Shown in pieces: positions 39,212 to 48,248 of a stretch of DNA of 64,000 bases. Source of the stretch: Verrucomicrobiota bacterium (GTDB lineage Bacteria > Verrucomicrobiota > Verrucomicrobiia > Limisphaerales > JADJPG01); assembly GCA_016713365.1 (NCBI GenBank), contig JADJPG010000021.1:50472-114471 (forward strand). Reading direction: 5' to 3'. The first letter of the stretch is position 1. Each line of letters opens with the position of its first letter. A model generated the notes under the pieces. The model made no database searches, had not been told where the DNA came from, and worked only from the letters and a program-made list of their open reading frames with translations. Both the position numbers and the translations under genes were made by a program.

Positions 39212-40769
39212 TCAAACGCAGTAGCCATTCGCCACGTCCTCAAACCGCGCCACTTCACGCTGCTGCCACGCCAAATCACACTTCAGCTCCCGCGCCATCA
39301 ACTCCGCCACCCGCGGAGCCATTTCGATCGCAGCGCGTGCGTTGAGGAACAGCGCGCGCGTCCGGCGCGCGAGCACATCTTCCACCGTCCGCGCCATCTC
39401 TTCGCGCACGGCCCACACGACTTCCGCACCGCAGTACGGCAGCGCCGGATGCAAAGGCGCGGCCAGCGCTCGATCCGTTTCGATGAGCCGCTGAATCTTC
39501 GTCGCATCCGCTCCGTAGACGGCAAGCGAGCCGAGGCGCGCAGTCTTGCGCAGCGAACCATGAATTGGCAGGTCGCGCGTGACGCAGGGCTTCTCATCAA
39601 GGTGCGCGAGCGTGGCGGCCTGGTTCACGCAGTCCTCGGCCATGTTCCGATACGTCGTCCACTTGCCGCCGGTGATCGTGAGCAGTCCGCTTTGATCGAT
39701 GTGAATGGTGTGGTCGCGAGACAGCGCGGCGGTGTTCGCGCCGTCGCCGGATTTCACGAGCGGACGAATGCCCGCAAACGCGCTAAGAATGTCCGCACGC
39801 GTCGGCTTCTTGTGCAGATACAGCGCGGCGGTGGAAAGGATGAACTCAATCTCCTGCTCCATCGGCACCGGCTCCAGCGAAGGTTTCTGGATCGGCGTGT
39901 CCGTGGTGCCGACCAGCGTGTGGCCGTGCCACGGAATGGCGAACATCACGCGGCCGTCACTCGTGTGCGGCACCATGATGGCCGTATCGCCGGGCAGGAA
40001 CGAACGGTCGAAAACCAGATGTGCGCCCTGACTCGGCGCAATCATCGGCTTGGCCTGCGGCTCGGCGAACTGGCGAACGCTGTCGCAGAATGCGCCGGTC
40101 GCGTTGGTGACAACTTTCGCTTTCGCACGCAACGTCTTGCCGGATTCCAGATCGGTCGCGACGACGCCATCAACCCAGCCCTGCTTGTTGCGCGTGAGCG
40201 AGGTGACCTTCGCGTAGTTCAGCAGCGTCGCGCCCTGCTCCGCAGCGGTGGCGACCATGTTGATGAGCAGTCGCGTGTCATCGAACTGGCCGTCGTAATA
40301 CATCACGCCGCCGCGCAGCCCTTCGGTCTCGATGTTCGGCAGGTGCTGGAGCGTCTGCTTCTTGGAGAGCAACTGAGATTTCCCGAACCCGTATTTGCCG
40401 GAGAGCGCCTGATAGAGCTTGAGGCCGATGCCGTAGAACGGCGCTTCCCACCACGCATAGCTCGGCACCACGAACGCGAGGTCGCTGACGAGATGGGGCG
40501 CGTTCTGTCGAAGCAGGCCGCGCTCCTTCAACGCTTCCATGACCAGCGAGATGTTTCCCTGCTCCAAATACCGCACGCCGCCGTGAACAAGCTTCGTGCT
40601 GCGGCTCGACGTGCCTTTGCCGAAGTCGTCCTGCTCCAGCAACAACACGCGATAACCGCGCGACGCCGCATCCACCGCCACGCCCACGCCCGTCGCGCCG
40701 CCGCCAATGACAATGAAGTCCCGCAAGCCGCGTTGGGCCTAGGCGCTTGAGCATGTCGGGGCGGTTCAT
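39212..40769 (-). CDS. glpD: Glycerol-3-phosphate dehydrogenase, frameshifted near the start
   Basis: This FAD-dependent enzyme oxidises glycerol 3-phosphate to dihydroxyacetone phosphate at the membrane. The ORF visible from TTG at 40726 has a nucleotide-binding fold (DFIVIGGGATGVGVAVDAAS), then DDFGKGTSSRSTKLVHGGVR and the DAO domain. The real start is probably the ATG at 40769 (MNRPDMLKRL). One extra G near 40737 shifts the frame; without it the sequence runs RLAQRGLRDFIVIGGG. That ATG overlaps the glpK stop by 4 bases (ATGA). Joined length is about 518 residues. Confidence 0.92.
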
Positions 40770-42316
40770 TTGGCCAGGGCGGGGGGGCCGGGCGGGCCGG
40801 GCCGCGCCCGGGGGGAGCCGGCGGGCGCACGTCTCTGCTGTTCCCAATCCTTCGCCCGCTCGACGGCCTTGCTCCAGCGGGCGCGCAATACGTTCGCCTG
40901 CGCACGTTTCATTTTCGGCTCGAAGCGCTGCTCGACCTGCCATTGCGTCGCGATCTCCTGCGGCTTCTTCCAGTAACCGACGGCAAGGCCGGCGAGATAC
41001 GCGGCGCCGAGCGCGGTGGATTCCGTCACCTTCGGCCGAACCACGGGCACGCCGAGGATGTCCGCCTGAAACTGCATGAGCAGATTATTCTGCACTGCGC
41101 CGCCATCGACGCGGAGTTCCTTGAGGCATATGCCGGAGTCGCTGTGCATCGCGTCCTGCAAGTCGGCGACCTGATACGCGATGCTTTCCAGCGCGGCGCG
41201 CGCAATGTGCGCCGCCAAGCTGTCGCGCGTTAGGCCGACCATCGCGCCGCGCGCGTATTGGTCCCAGTGCGGCGCGCCGAGTCCGGCAAACGCGGGCACG
41301 AGATACACGCCGCCGTTGTCCTTCACGGAGCTGGCGAGCTTCTCAATCTCGGCCGCGGAACGAATCAGGCCGAGGCCGTCACGCAGCCATTGCACCACGG
41401 CTCCGCCGATGAACACGCTGCCTTCGAGCGCGTATTCGGTCTTGTTTCCGATCTTCCAGGCGACGGTGGTGAGCAGGCGGTTCTTGGACGCGACGGCTTT
41501 CGTGCCGGTGTTCTGGAGCATGAAGCAGCCGGTGCCGTAGGTGTTCTTCGTGAGGCCGGGCTGGATGCACATCTGGCCGAAAAGCGCGGCCTGTTGATCA
41601 CCCGCAATGCCGCTGACGGGAATTCCAGCGAGCCCGGGCGCGTTCGAGACTTCGCCATACACTTCACTGGAGGAACGAACCTCGGGCAGAACGCTCTCGG
41701 GGACGCGCAGGAGCCGCAGGAGTTCCTTGTCCCAGCTGCCGGTGTGAATGTTGTAGAGCAACGTGCGCGAGGCATTGCTGGGATCGGTGACGTGCTTGCC
41801 AGTCAACTTCCAGAGCAGCCAGGTGTCGATGGTGCCGAACGCCAGCCGGCCGGCCTCGGCTTTCTTCCGCGCGCCAGGAACGTGATCGAGCAGCCACGCG
41901 AGCTTGGTGCCGGAAAAGTAGGCATCAAGGATCAGGCCGGTGCGTTTCTGGAACAGCTTCTCGCCGCCCTTCGCGCGGAGCTTGTCGCACATCGAAGCGG
42001 TGCGGCGATCCTGCCAGACGATGGCGTGATGAATCGCTTCGCCGGTCTGGCGATCCCACACGACCGTGGTCTCGCGCTGGTTCGTGATGCCGATGGCGGC
42101 GACGTCGCGCGGCTTGAGGCGCGCCTTGGCGAGCGCTTCCACGGCGACGCCCATCTGGCTGGTCCAAATCTCGTGCGCGTCGTGCTCGACCCAGCCGGGC
42201 TTCGGGTAATGCTGTTTGATCTCCTTCTGCGCGACGGCGCGGACGGAGCCGTCGTGCGCGAAGACAATGGCGCGGGCGCTGGTGGTTCCTTCGTCGAGGG
42301 CGAGAATGTAGGGCAT
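40766..42316 (-). CDS. glpK: Glycerol kinase
   Basis: GlpK phosphorylates glycerol. The protein has 516 residues with FGGY-family motifs: ALDEGTTSARAIVF, KPGWVEHDAHEIW, ITNQRETTVVWDR, GTYGTGCFMLQNTG and LRVDGGAVQNNLLMQFQADI. The start is the ATG at 42316. After AKDWEQQ the C terminus is an unusual 20-residue Pro/Gly/Arg tail encoded by extremely GC-rich DNA (about 40770-40830), including a run of seven G. It is first in a two-gene glycerol operon with glpD; no glpF transporter gene is adjacent. Confidence 0.95.
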   Translation of the reverse strand: MPYILALDEGTTSARAIVFAHDGSVRAVAQKEIKQHYPKPGWVEHDAHEIWTSQMGVAVEALAKARLKPRDVAAIGITNQRETTVVWDRQTGEAIHHAIVWQDRRTASMCDKLRAKGGEKLFQKRTGLILDAYFSGTKLAWLLDHVPGARKKAEAGRLAFGTIDTWLLWKLTGKHVTDPSNASRTLLYNIHTGSWDKELLRLLRVPESVLPEVRSSSEVYGEVSNAPGLAGIPVSGIAGDQQAALFGQMCIQPGLTKNTYGTGCFMLQNTGTKAVASKNRLLTTVAWKIGNKTEYALEGSVFIGGAVVQWLRDGLGLIRSAAEIEKLASSVKDNGGVYLVPAFAGLGAPHWDQYARGAMVGLTRDSLAAHIARAALESIAYQVADLQDAMHSDSGICLKELRVDGGAVQNNLLMQFQADILGVPVVRPKVTESTALGAAYLAGLAVGYWKKPQEIATQWQVEQRFEPKMKRAQANVLRARWSKAVERAKDWEQQRRAPAGSPRARPGPPGPPALAK

Positions 42317-42461
42317 GCGTTTCTCCGTTCAGTGATGTGAACCGTTCATGTGTGGCTGATGCGGGCGTTGTAGAGGAAGGCGCGGAGGGAGTCAGCAAAT
42401 TTTACCGGTAGGTTTTCAACCACGAATGAACACAGATGATGAAGAAAGGCAGTCCAAACCA

Positions 42462-42533
42462 GTAGGAGTCGACGTGAGGAGACTCACTCCACTTCCCGGA
42501 AGAAGATCAGAGTCTCCTGACGTCGACTCCTAC
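42462..42533. repeat. Palindromic intergenic element upstream of glpK
   Basis: The left arm at 42462-42485 (beginning GTAGGAGTCGACGTGAGGAG) and the right arm at 42510-42533 (GAGTCTCCTGACGTCGACTC, then CTAC) are complementary at 23 of 24 positions around a 24-base loop. The transcribed form would be a long hairpin. There is no T-run, so a terminator is unlikely. Just outside lies AACCACGAATGAACACAGAT, another motif repeated in verrucomicrobial intergenic DNA from general knowledge. Confidence 0.75.
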
Positions 42534-42540
42534 AAACAGG

Positions 42541-43218
42541 TCAGTGACAGGCAGCACCCGTAGCGAGCTCAGGACTGATGTAGGGAATGCCGAGAGATAG
42601 GCCGCGGAGGATGAGGAGCACGGCGACGACGGCGACGCTCGCGGGAATCAGACGTTGCAGTTTGAAGCGGAGGGTGAACTGGAGCTTCTGTCCCATCAGG
42701 CCAATGCCAAGCATCATCGGCACGGTGCCGAGTCCGAAGGCGGTCATATATTCGGCTCCCTGAACCAAACTCCCCGTCGCCGCAGCACCAGCGCAGGCGG
42801 CGTAAACGAGTCCGCACGGAAGCAGGCCATTGAGCGTGCCGAGCGCGAAGGTGGCGAGGAGCGAACGTTGGCGCAGCAAGGTGCCGAGGCCGGACTTGAT
42901 ATGGGTCACCGCGCGGGCAACTGGTAGACTGGTGGCGAAGCGGGTCGAAAGGACGAGGCCGATCAGAATGGCGACGCCGGCGATGATCGAAACCCAGCGT
43001 TGGAAACCAGCGAACGCGAAGGTCTGGCCGAGCAGTCCGAAGGCGGCGCCCAGCGCGGAGTAGGTGAGGATGCGGCCGAGGTTGTAGGCGACACGGCCGA
43101 GGAGGAACGTCGACCGCACATTGCCGGTCATCGGAAGCGCCAGCGCCAGCGGACCGCACATGCCGGCGCAGTGAAGACTGCCGATCAGGCCGAGGGCGAT
43201 GGCGGTGACAAGAAACAT
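42541..43218 (-). CDS. SafE/TauE-like membrane protein of the cbb3 operon
   Basis: The protein has 225 residues from the ATG at 43218, preceded by GAGGA, although the frame is open further upstream. It has about six membrane helices of the DsbD_2/SafE type. The conserved motif LHCAGMCGPLALALP near the N terminus and LLPCGLVYAAC in the middle carry paired cysteines. Homologues next to ccoGHIS genes are thought to help copper handling or oxidase assembly. It is the last gene of the cco operon and overlaps the region of the ccoH stop at 43223 within 5 bases. Confidence 0.85.
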   Translation of the reverse strand: MFLVTAIALGLIGSLHCAGMCGPLALALPMTGNVRSTFLLGRVAYNLGRILTYSALGAAFGLLGQTFAFAGFQRWVSIIAGVAILIGLVLSTRFATSLPVARAVTHIKSGLGTLLRQRSLLATFALGTLNGLLPCGLVYAACAGAAATGSLVQGAEYMTAFGLGTVPMMLGIGLMGQKLQFTLRFKLQRLIPASVAVVAVLLILRGLSLGIPYISPELATGAACH

Positions 43219-43222
43219 TTCC

Positions 43223-43687
43223 TCAGAGAACGAGCGATTGATCGTGGAAGAACTCCTGTCCGCCGCTGGTCCACGAGACGCGAACTTTCCACAGGCCAGC
43301 CTGGAGGTTAGCGGCAGGGACGCGCTGAGCACCCGAGGCATCGAGCGTTAGAGGCACGTGGAAATCGAGCTTCGCGTTCGACGGGCGATAGAAGTGAATC
43401 GTGCCGGTCAACTGATCCGCGAGATGCCCGGCGGGTATGCGCAACGCGATCTCTTGCTGGGCGCTTTGGTAGGCGACGGAGACTTCGCCGCGCACGGCGG
43501 CGGTGCGGCTGAGGCGGTCGATTTGTTTCTGATAGGCAATCTCCTGCTCGTAGTAATCCGCGCGGACGAGTTCTGGATCGTTCCGAACGGCGACGACCAC
43601 CCACGCAGCCATGCCGGTGCCGAAGAGCAGCATCCAGCCGATGATGGCGTAGGGCCAGGGATTGGTGCGAATAGCTTTGAGGTTCAT
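43223..43687 (-). CDS. ccoH: FixH/CcoH-like cbb3 oxidase assembly protein
   Basis: The protein has 154 residues from the ATG at 43687. A single N-terminal membrane helix (YAIIGWMLLFGTGMAAWVVV) is followed by the family motif NDPELVRADYYEQEIAYQKQ. A periplasmic beta-rich domain ends the protein (FHVPLTLDASG, WTSGGQEFFHDQ). It assists maturation of the cbb3 oxidase with CcoG and CcoI. It lies 8 bases after the ccoG stop. Confidence 0.9.
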   Translation of the reverse strand: MNLKAIRTNPWPYAIIGWMLLFGTGMAAWVVVAVRNDPELVRADYYEQEIAYQKQIDRLSRTAAVRGEVSVAYQSAQQEIALRIPAGHLADQLTGTIHFYRPSNAKLDFHVPLTLDASGAQRVPAANLQAGLWKVRVSWTSGGQEFFHDQSLVL

Positions 43688-43694
43688 AAGTTTT

Positions 43695-45161
43695 TCAACG
43701 TGGTCCGACAAACGCCGTCTTCACAGTCTCCAGCAACTTGCCTCCCGAGTAGATGCCGATTTCCAACTTGGTCGCCGGGCCGGTGAGCTGTTTGGGATCG
43801 AGCTCGATGATGACAGAAGTCTGCGCGAGCTTTTCCTTCGGCACGATGAACTGGCCGGGGCTCATCACGCGGAGGCTGCCGGAGAGGTTCTCGATCTTGA
43901 ACTCGACGGGAAGATCCCGGGAAGTCTTGTTAATGACCTTCACGGTATAAATGTTGTCGATGCGGCCCTCGGCGGTTTGCTGGAAGAGCGCGCCGGGAGC
44001 GCGAAGGAACGTGGTTTCTACGGCGGCCCGCGTAAACACGAGGAACAGGAAGAGCGAGACAAGCGCCGAGAGAACGACCGTGTAGAGTAGCATGCGCTTG
44101 GTGAAGCGTTGCTTCTCGCCGCGCTCGATGTTGTTGAGCGACGCGAAACGAATGAGGCCGCGCGGACGTCCGACCTTGTCCATGATGGTGTCGCACGCAT
44201 CGATGCACGCGGTGCAGTTCACGCATTCCATCTGGGTGCCGTCGCGGATATCGATGCCGGTCGGGCAGACCGCGACGCATTGGCGGCAGGCGACGCAGTC
44301 GCCGTGGCCCGCGGCCTGGCGTGCCTCGAAGGTCTGGCCGCGCTGCCACGGGCGCGCTTCTCGCCGCGCTGGTTGTCGTAGGCGACGACCATGGTGTTCT
44401 CATCGAGCACCGCGGACTGGAAGCGGCCATAGGGACAGATGAAGGTGCAGGCCTGTTCGCGGAAGCGGGCGAAGATCCCGTAGAAGAGCAGCGTGAACAG
44501 GCACATGAACGTCAGTCCGGCGATGTGGTTGCGCGGATCGTCGAGCTGGATGGCGAGGAGCTTCTCGCTGCCGACGATGTAGGCAAAGAGGGTGTTGCCA
44601 ACAATGAAGGACAGGCCAAGGAAGATGAGCTGCTTGGTGAACTTCTTGAAGAACTTCTTCGCCGTCCACGGGGCGGCGTCGAGGGCACGTTGCTCTGCGG
44701 AGTCGCCTTCGATGAAGTACTCAATCTTTCGGAAGACCATTTCCATCATCACGGTTTGTGGACAAGCCCAGCCGCACCAGAGGCGGCCGAACGCGGTGGT
44801 GAAGATGATGATGCTGGTAATGAAGACCAGCATCGCCACGGCGAAAATGACGGTGTCCTGCGGCCAGAAGATCTGCCCGAGGATGGAGAAGCGCCGCTCG
44901 ATGATGTTGATCATGAGCAACGGGTTGCCGTTGATGCGAATCCACGGCCCCGCGAACATGATCGCGATCAGCACCCAGCTAAACCAGGTCCGCCACCGAA
45001 ACCATTGCCACCTACGGCTTTTTGGGATACAGCCAGCGACGGTGGCCGTCCTTGTCGGCCGTGGCGATGTGGTCCCGGTAATCCTCCCAGTTGATGTCCT
45101 GGGCAGGCGAGTGCGAATGGAACTCTTCGTCCTTCGGAGGCTGTGTCGGCGAGCTGCTCAT
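43695..45161 (-). CDS. ccoG: CcoG (RdxA/FixG) polyferredoxin, two frameshifts
   Basis: CcoG is a membrane Fe-S protein implicated in copper reduction for cbb3 assembly. Joined frames from the ATG at 45161 (MSSSPTQPPKDEE) give about 488 residues. They include WVLIAIMFAGPWIRINGNPL, PQTVMMEMVFRKIEYFIEGD, FICPYGRFQSAVLDENTMVV, ferredoxin cysteines (DCVACRQCVAVCPTGIDIR, then CVNCTACIDACD), and a C-terminal IgG-like domain. Two indels break it: one in the T-run 45019-45023, where the frame hits a stop after YPKKP, and a missing base near 44349-44356 after GEKRA. Both neighbouring frames resume the family sequence immediately. Confidence 0.9.
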
Positions 45162-45226
45162 GGTTTTCGCGTTGGCACGCACCGTTCATTGGCCGGCACG
45201 CTCGCCCACTGCGAGAACACCGGTTC

Positions 45227-45803
45227 CTACTCGCGTTCGGCTTTTCCGGGCCGGCCAGATCTTCGCGAGGCTTCGGGATTGGGCGGGGTGGTGCCGCGGA
45301 ACGTGTAGGTGTAGCTGGCCACGGCCTGGATCTCGCTCGGGGCAGGCACGCCCCGCCACGTGAGCATGCCCTTTTCAGGAATGCCGTTGATGATGGTCTT
45401 GAGGTTGTCCACGTAGTTCGAGCCGTGGATCCAGTAGTCGTCGCAGAGGTTCGGGCCGACCAAGCCGCCGCCGTCCGGACGATGACACGGCGCGCAGAGC
45501 GTCAGACAGGTCGCCTGGCCTGCCAGGACGGCTTGATCCCTGAAGGCGTCAGCGACCCGGCGAGCCGGCCTCGAACCGTCATGGCGGCGTTCTTAATCTT
45601 TTCGCCAGGCACCATTCCTTCGCGTATCCGGCGCCCTGGAGATCGCCCATGTTCAAGACATGGTAGTAAACCATGTATCCGACGGCGTAGATGATGCAGA
45701 GGTAGAACAGCCAGACCCACCAGCGCGGCAGGTTGTTGTCGAGTTCCTTGATGCCGTCCGCGTCGTGATCGAGCAGCTTGGGTTCGTTCGGTTGATTATT
45801 CAT
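45227..45803 (-). CDS. ccoP: Cytochrome c subunit CcoP of cbb3 oxidase, frameshifted
   Basis: The N terminus is canonical (DHDADGIKELDNNLPRWWVW, then a membrane helix ending VYYHVLNMGDLQGAGYAKE). The frame breaks near 45615 (missing base; MVPGEKIKNAAMTV follows) and again near 45543-45550. The third frame carries a haem motif CAPCH, then GPNLCDDYWIHG and IPEKGMLTWRGV to the stop at 45227. Only one CxxCH is visible, whereas many CcoP proteins have two, so this is either a monohaem form or a damaged copy. Joined length is about 190 residues, short for the family. Confidence 0.88.
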
Positions 45804-45996
45804 GGCGGGAATTTCCTTTCGTTGTGGGCGTGATGGAGCCGTCTTCGAGCGGCAGCATGCTGCGAGAATCGAGGTCGGTCTTCTTCAAAAGCATGGACCA
45901 GATGAAGGCTCCGGTGAACACGGCGAAGAACAGGCAGATAGAGATGACTCCGTAGATGCCGATGCCGCCGATGTCGCTAAGAACGTTTTTGACCAT
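45796..45996 (-). CDS. ccoQ: CcoQ-like small membrane subunit
   Basis: The protein has 66 residues with one membrane helix (ISICLFFAVFTGAFIWSMLL) and a short polar tail. Size, topology and position between ccoNO and ccoP identify it. Its end overlaps the ccoP start by 8 bases, which suggests coupled translation. Sequence conservation in CcoQ is low, so position carries much of the evidence. Confidence 0.8.
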   Translation of the reverse strand: MVKNVLSDIGGIGIYGVISICLFFAVFTGAFIWSMLLKKTDLDSRSMLPLEDGSITPTTKGNSRHE

Positions 45997-46005
45997 ACGT
46001 TTCCT

Positions 46006-48055
46006 TTATTTGGCTGCGGCTTGAACCTTGATGTCCGTGCCCAACCGCTGGAGATACGCGATGAGCGCGATGATCTCCGTGTTGGCCGGTGCGTTCGTGA
46101 TCATGCCCTGCTTGAGATTGGCCACGATGTTCGCCGCCTGCTTCACGAGATCCGCCTGCGCCTGTGTGTTCTCGTAACCCGCCGGATACGGCACGCCGAC
46201 CTTGCGCAACGCGGAGAGGCGTGGCGCGACGGCGTTGGTATCGAGCTTCTGCGTGAGCAGCCAGGAGTAGCGCGGCATCATGGAGCCGGGCGAGGTCGTG
46301 CGCGGATCGTCCATGTGGTTGTAGTGCCACGCGTCGGGATACTTCCCGCCGATGCGATGCAGGTCCGGGCCGGTGCGCTTCGAGCCCCACAAGAACGGAT
46401 GGTCGTAAACGAATTCGCCGGCCTTCGAGTATTCGCCGTAGCGCTCGGTCTCGGACCGGAACGGCCGGATCATCTGGGAATGGCAGCCGACTGATGACCC
46501 ACATGGGGACGAACTCGACCACGCCGCCGATGACCACCGCCACGAGTGCGAGGCCGGCGAGCAGCATCGGCTTGCCTTCGAGGAAGCGATGGCCCCAACC
46601 GACCTTTGCGTCTTCCGCGTGAACCGGCGCCGATGCGAGCGCGGGCCTGGCCTCCACTTCCGGCACGAACTCACCTTGCTTGGCCGTCTTCCACAGGTTG
46701 TAGGCCATGATGACCGCGCCGATGATGTAGAGCGAACCGCCGATGGCGCGCAGGCGGAACATCGGGAAGAGCTGGAGCACCGTCTCCAGAAAGTTCGGAT
46801 ACTGCATGAAGCCTTCGCTGGTGAATTGCTTCCACATCAAGCCCTGCGTCACGCCCGCCCAATACATCGGGACGATGTAAAACATCATGCCGAGCAGGCC
46901 GATCCAGAAATGCCAGTTCGCCAGTTTGTTCGAGTAGAGCTTGGTATTATACAGGCGCGGGAAGATCCAGTAGAGCACGCTGAACGTGAGGAAGCCGTTC
47001 CAGCCGAGCGCGCCAGTGTGAACGTGCGCGATGGTCCAGTCCGTGTAATGCGAGAGCGAATTGACGGACTTGATCGAGAGCAGCGGACCTTCGAGCGTCG
47101 CCATGCCGTAGGCCGTCAGCGCCACGACCATGAACTTGAGCATCGGCTCCTCGCGCAGCTTGTGCCACGCACCGCGCAAGGTGAGCAGACCGTTCATCAT
47201 GCCGCCCCAGCTCGGCGCCACGAGCATGATCGAGAACGCCATGCCGAGTGATTGCGCCCAGTCTGGCAACGCCGAGTAGAGCAAGTGATGCGGGCCGGCC
47301 CAGATGTAGATGAAGATGAGCGCCCAGAAATGGATGATCGACAGCCGGTAGCTGAACACCGGGCGGTTCGCGGCCTTCGGCAGGAAGTAATACATCAGCC
47401 CGAGGTAGGACGTGGTGAGGAAGAAGGCCACGGCGTTGTGCCCGTACCACCACTGGACCAGCGCATCCTGCACGCCGGCGTAAATCGAATAGCTCTTGAA
47501 CAAGCCGGCTGGAATGGCCATCGAGTTCACGATGTGCAGCATCGCGACGGTCAGCGCAGTGGCGATGTAGAACCAGATGGCGACGTAAATGTGTTTCTCG
47601 CGGCGCTTGATGATCGTGCCGAACAGGTTTACCGCGAACACCACCCAGATGAGCGCGATGGCGATGTCAATCGGCCATTCGAGTTCCGCGTATTCCTTGC
47701 TGCTGGTGAGACCCAGCGGCAGGGTGACCGCGGCGGAAACGATGATCGCCTGCCAGCCCCAGAAATTGATCCAGCTCAACGTGTCGCTGAACATGCGCGC
47801 CTTGCACAGCCGCTGGAGCGAGTAGTAGATGCCCATGAACATGCCGTTGCCGACGAAGGCGAAGATGACGGCGTTCGTGTGCAGCGGTCGCAATCGCCCG
47901 AAGGAGACGAATTGCACGTTCAGGTTGGCCTCCGGCCAGAAGAGCTGGCAGGCAATCAGCAAGCCTGCGCTGAAGCCGACCAGGCCCCAGATCACCGTGA
48001 CTATCGCGAAGGCGCGAACAATCCGGTTGTCGTATTTGAATGTTTCAAGGTTCAT
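46006..48055 (-). CDS. ccoN: Fused cbb3 oxidase subunits CcoN-CcoO, with a deletion in CcoO
   Basis: Residues 1 to about 475 are CcoN, the haem-copper catalytic subunit: WWYGHNAVAFFLTTSYLGLM with a copper-ligand region, HHLLYSALPDWAQSLGMAFS, and TDWTIAHVHTGALGWNGF with the haem ligands. A linker leads to the CcoO membrane anchor (LAGLALVAVVIGGVVEFVPM). About 521 codons in, near 46491, the frame breaks. The next frame resumes at VGCHSQMIRPFRSETERYGE, so roughly 30 residues, including the first cysteine of the CxxCH haem site, are missing. The rest of CcoO follows (DHPFLWGSKRTGPDLHRIGG, then PAYLQRLGTD-type end) to 46006. The CcoN-CcoO fusion itself appears genuine because the linker is in frame. 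Confidence 0.9.
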
Positions 48056-48248
48056 CGTTGTTCACTTTCTTGTTGGTTGGAAAATTCTCGCGAAGCGGAG
48101 CCTTCGCCATCGGCTCATCGGCCAGCACCCGCATCGAAGGCGTGCAGGTATCCTCGTATTGCCCCGAGCGCACGGCCCAGACGAAGGCAGCGAGAAACGC
48201 CACCGCGAACACGATGCTCAATGGGATGAGAACTAAGATGATGCTCAT
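48045..48248 (-). CDS. ccoS: CcoS-like cbb3 oxidase maturation protein
   Basis: The protein has 67 residues with one N-terminal membrane helix (IILVLIPLSIVFAVAFLAAF) followed by VWAVRSGQYEDTCTPSMRVL, matching the CcoS pattern of helix plus W.....GQ(Y/F)DD. It is needed for cofactor insertion into the oxidase in model organisms. Its ATG overlaps the ccoI stop by 4 bases and its end overlaps the ccoN start by 11 bases, so all three are translationally coupled. Confidence 0.88.
   Translation of the reverse strand: MSIILVLIPLSIVFAVAFLAAFVWAVRSGQYEDTCTPSMRVLADEPMAKAPLRENFPTNKKVNNDEP

Noticed and set aside
38945..40750. 601-codon plus-strand frame
   Set aside because: Antisense to glpD and overlapping the transglycosylase end; composition is that of a shadow frame.
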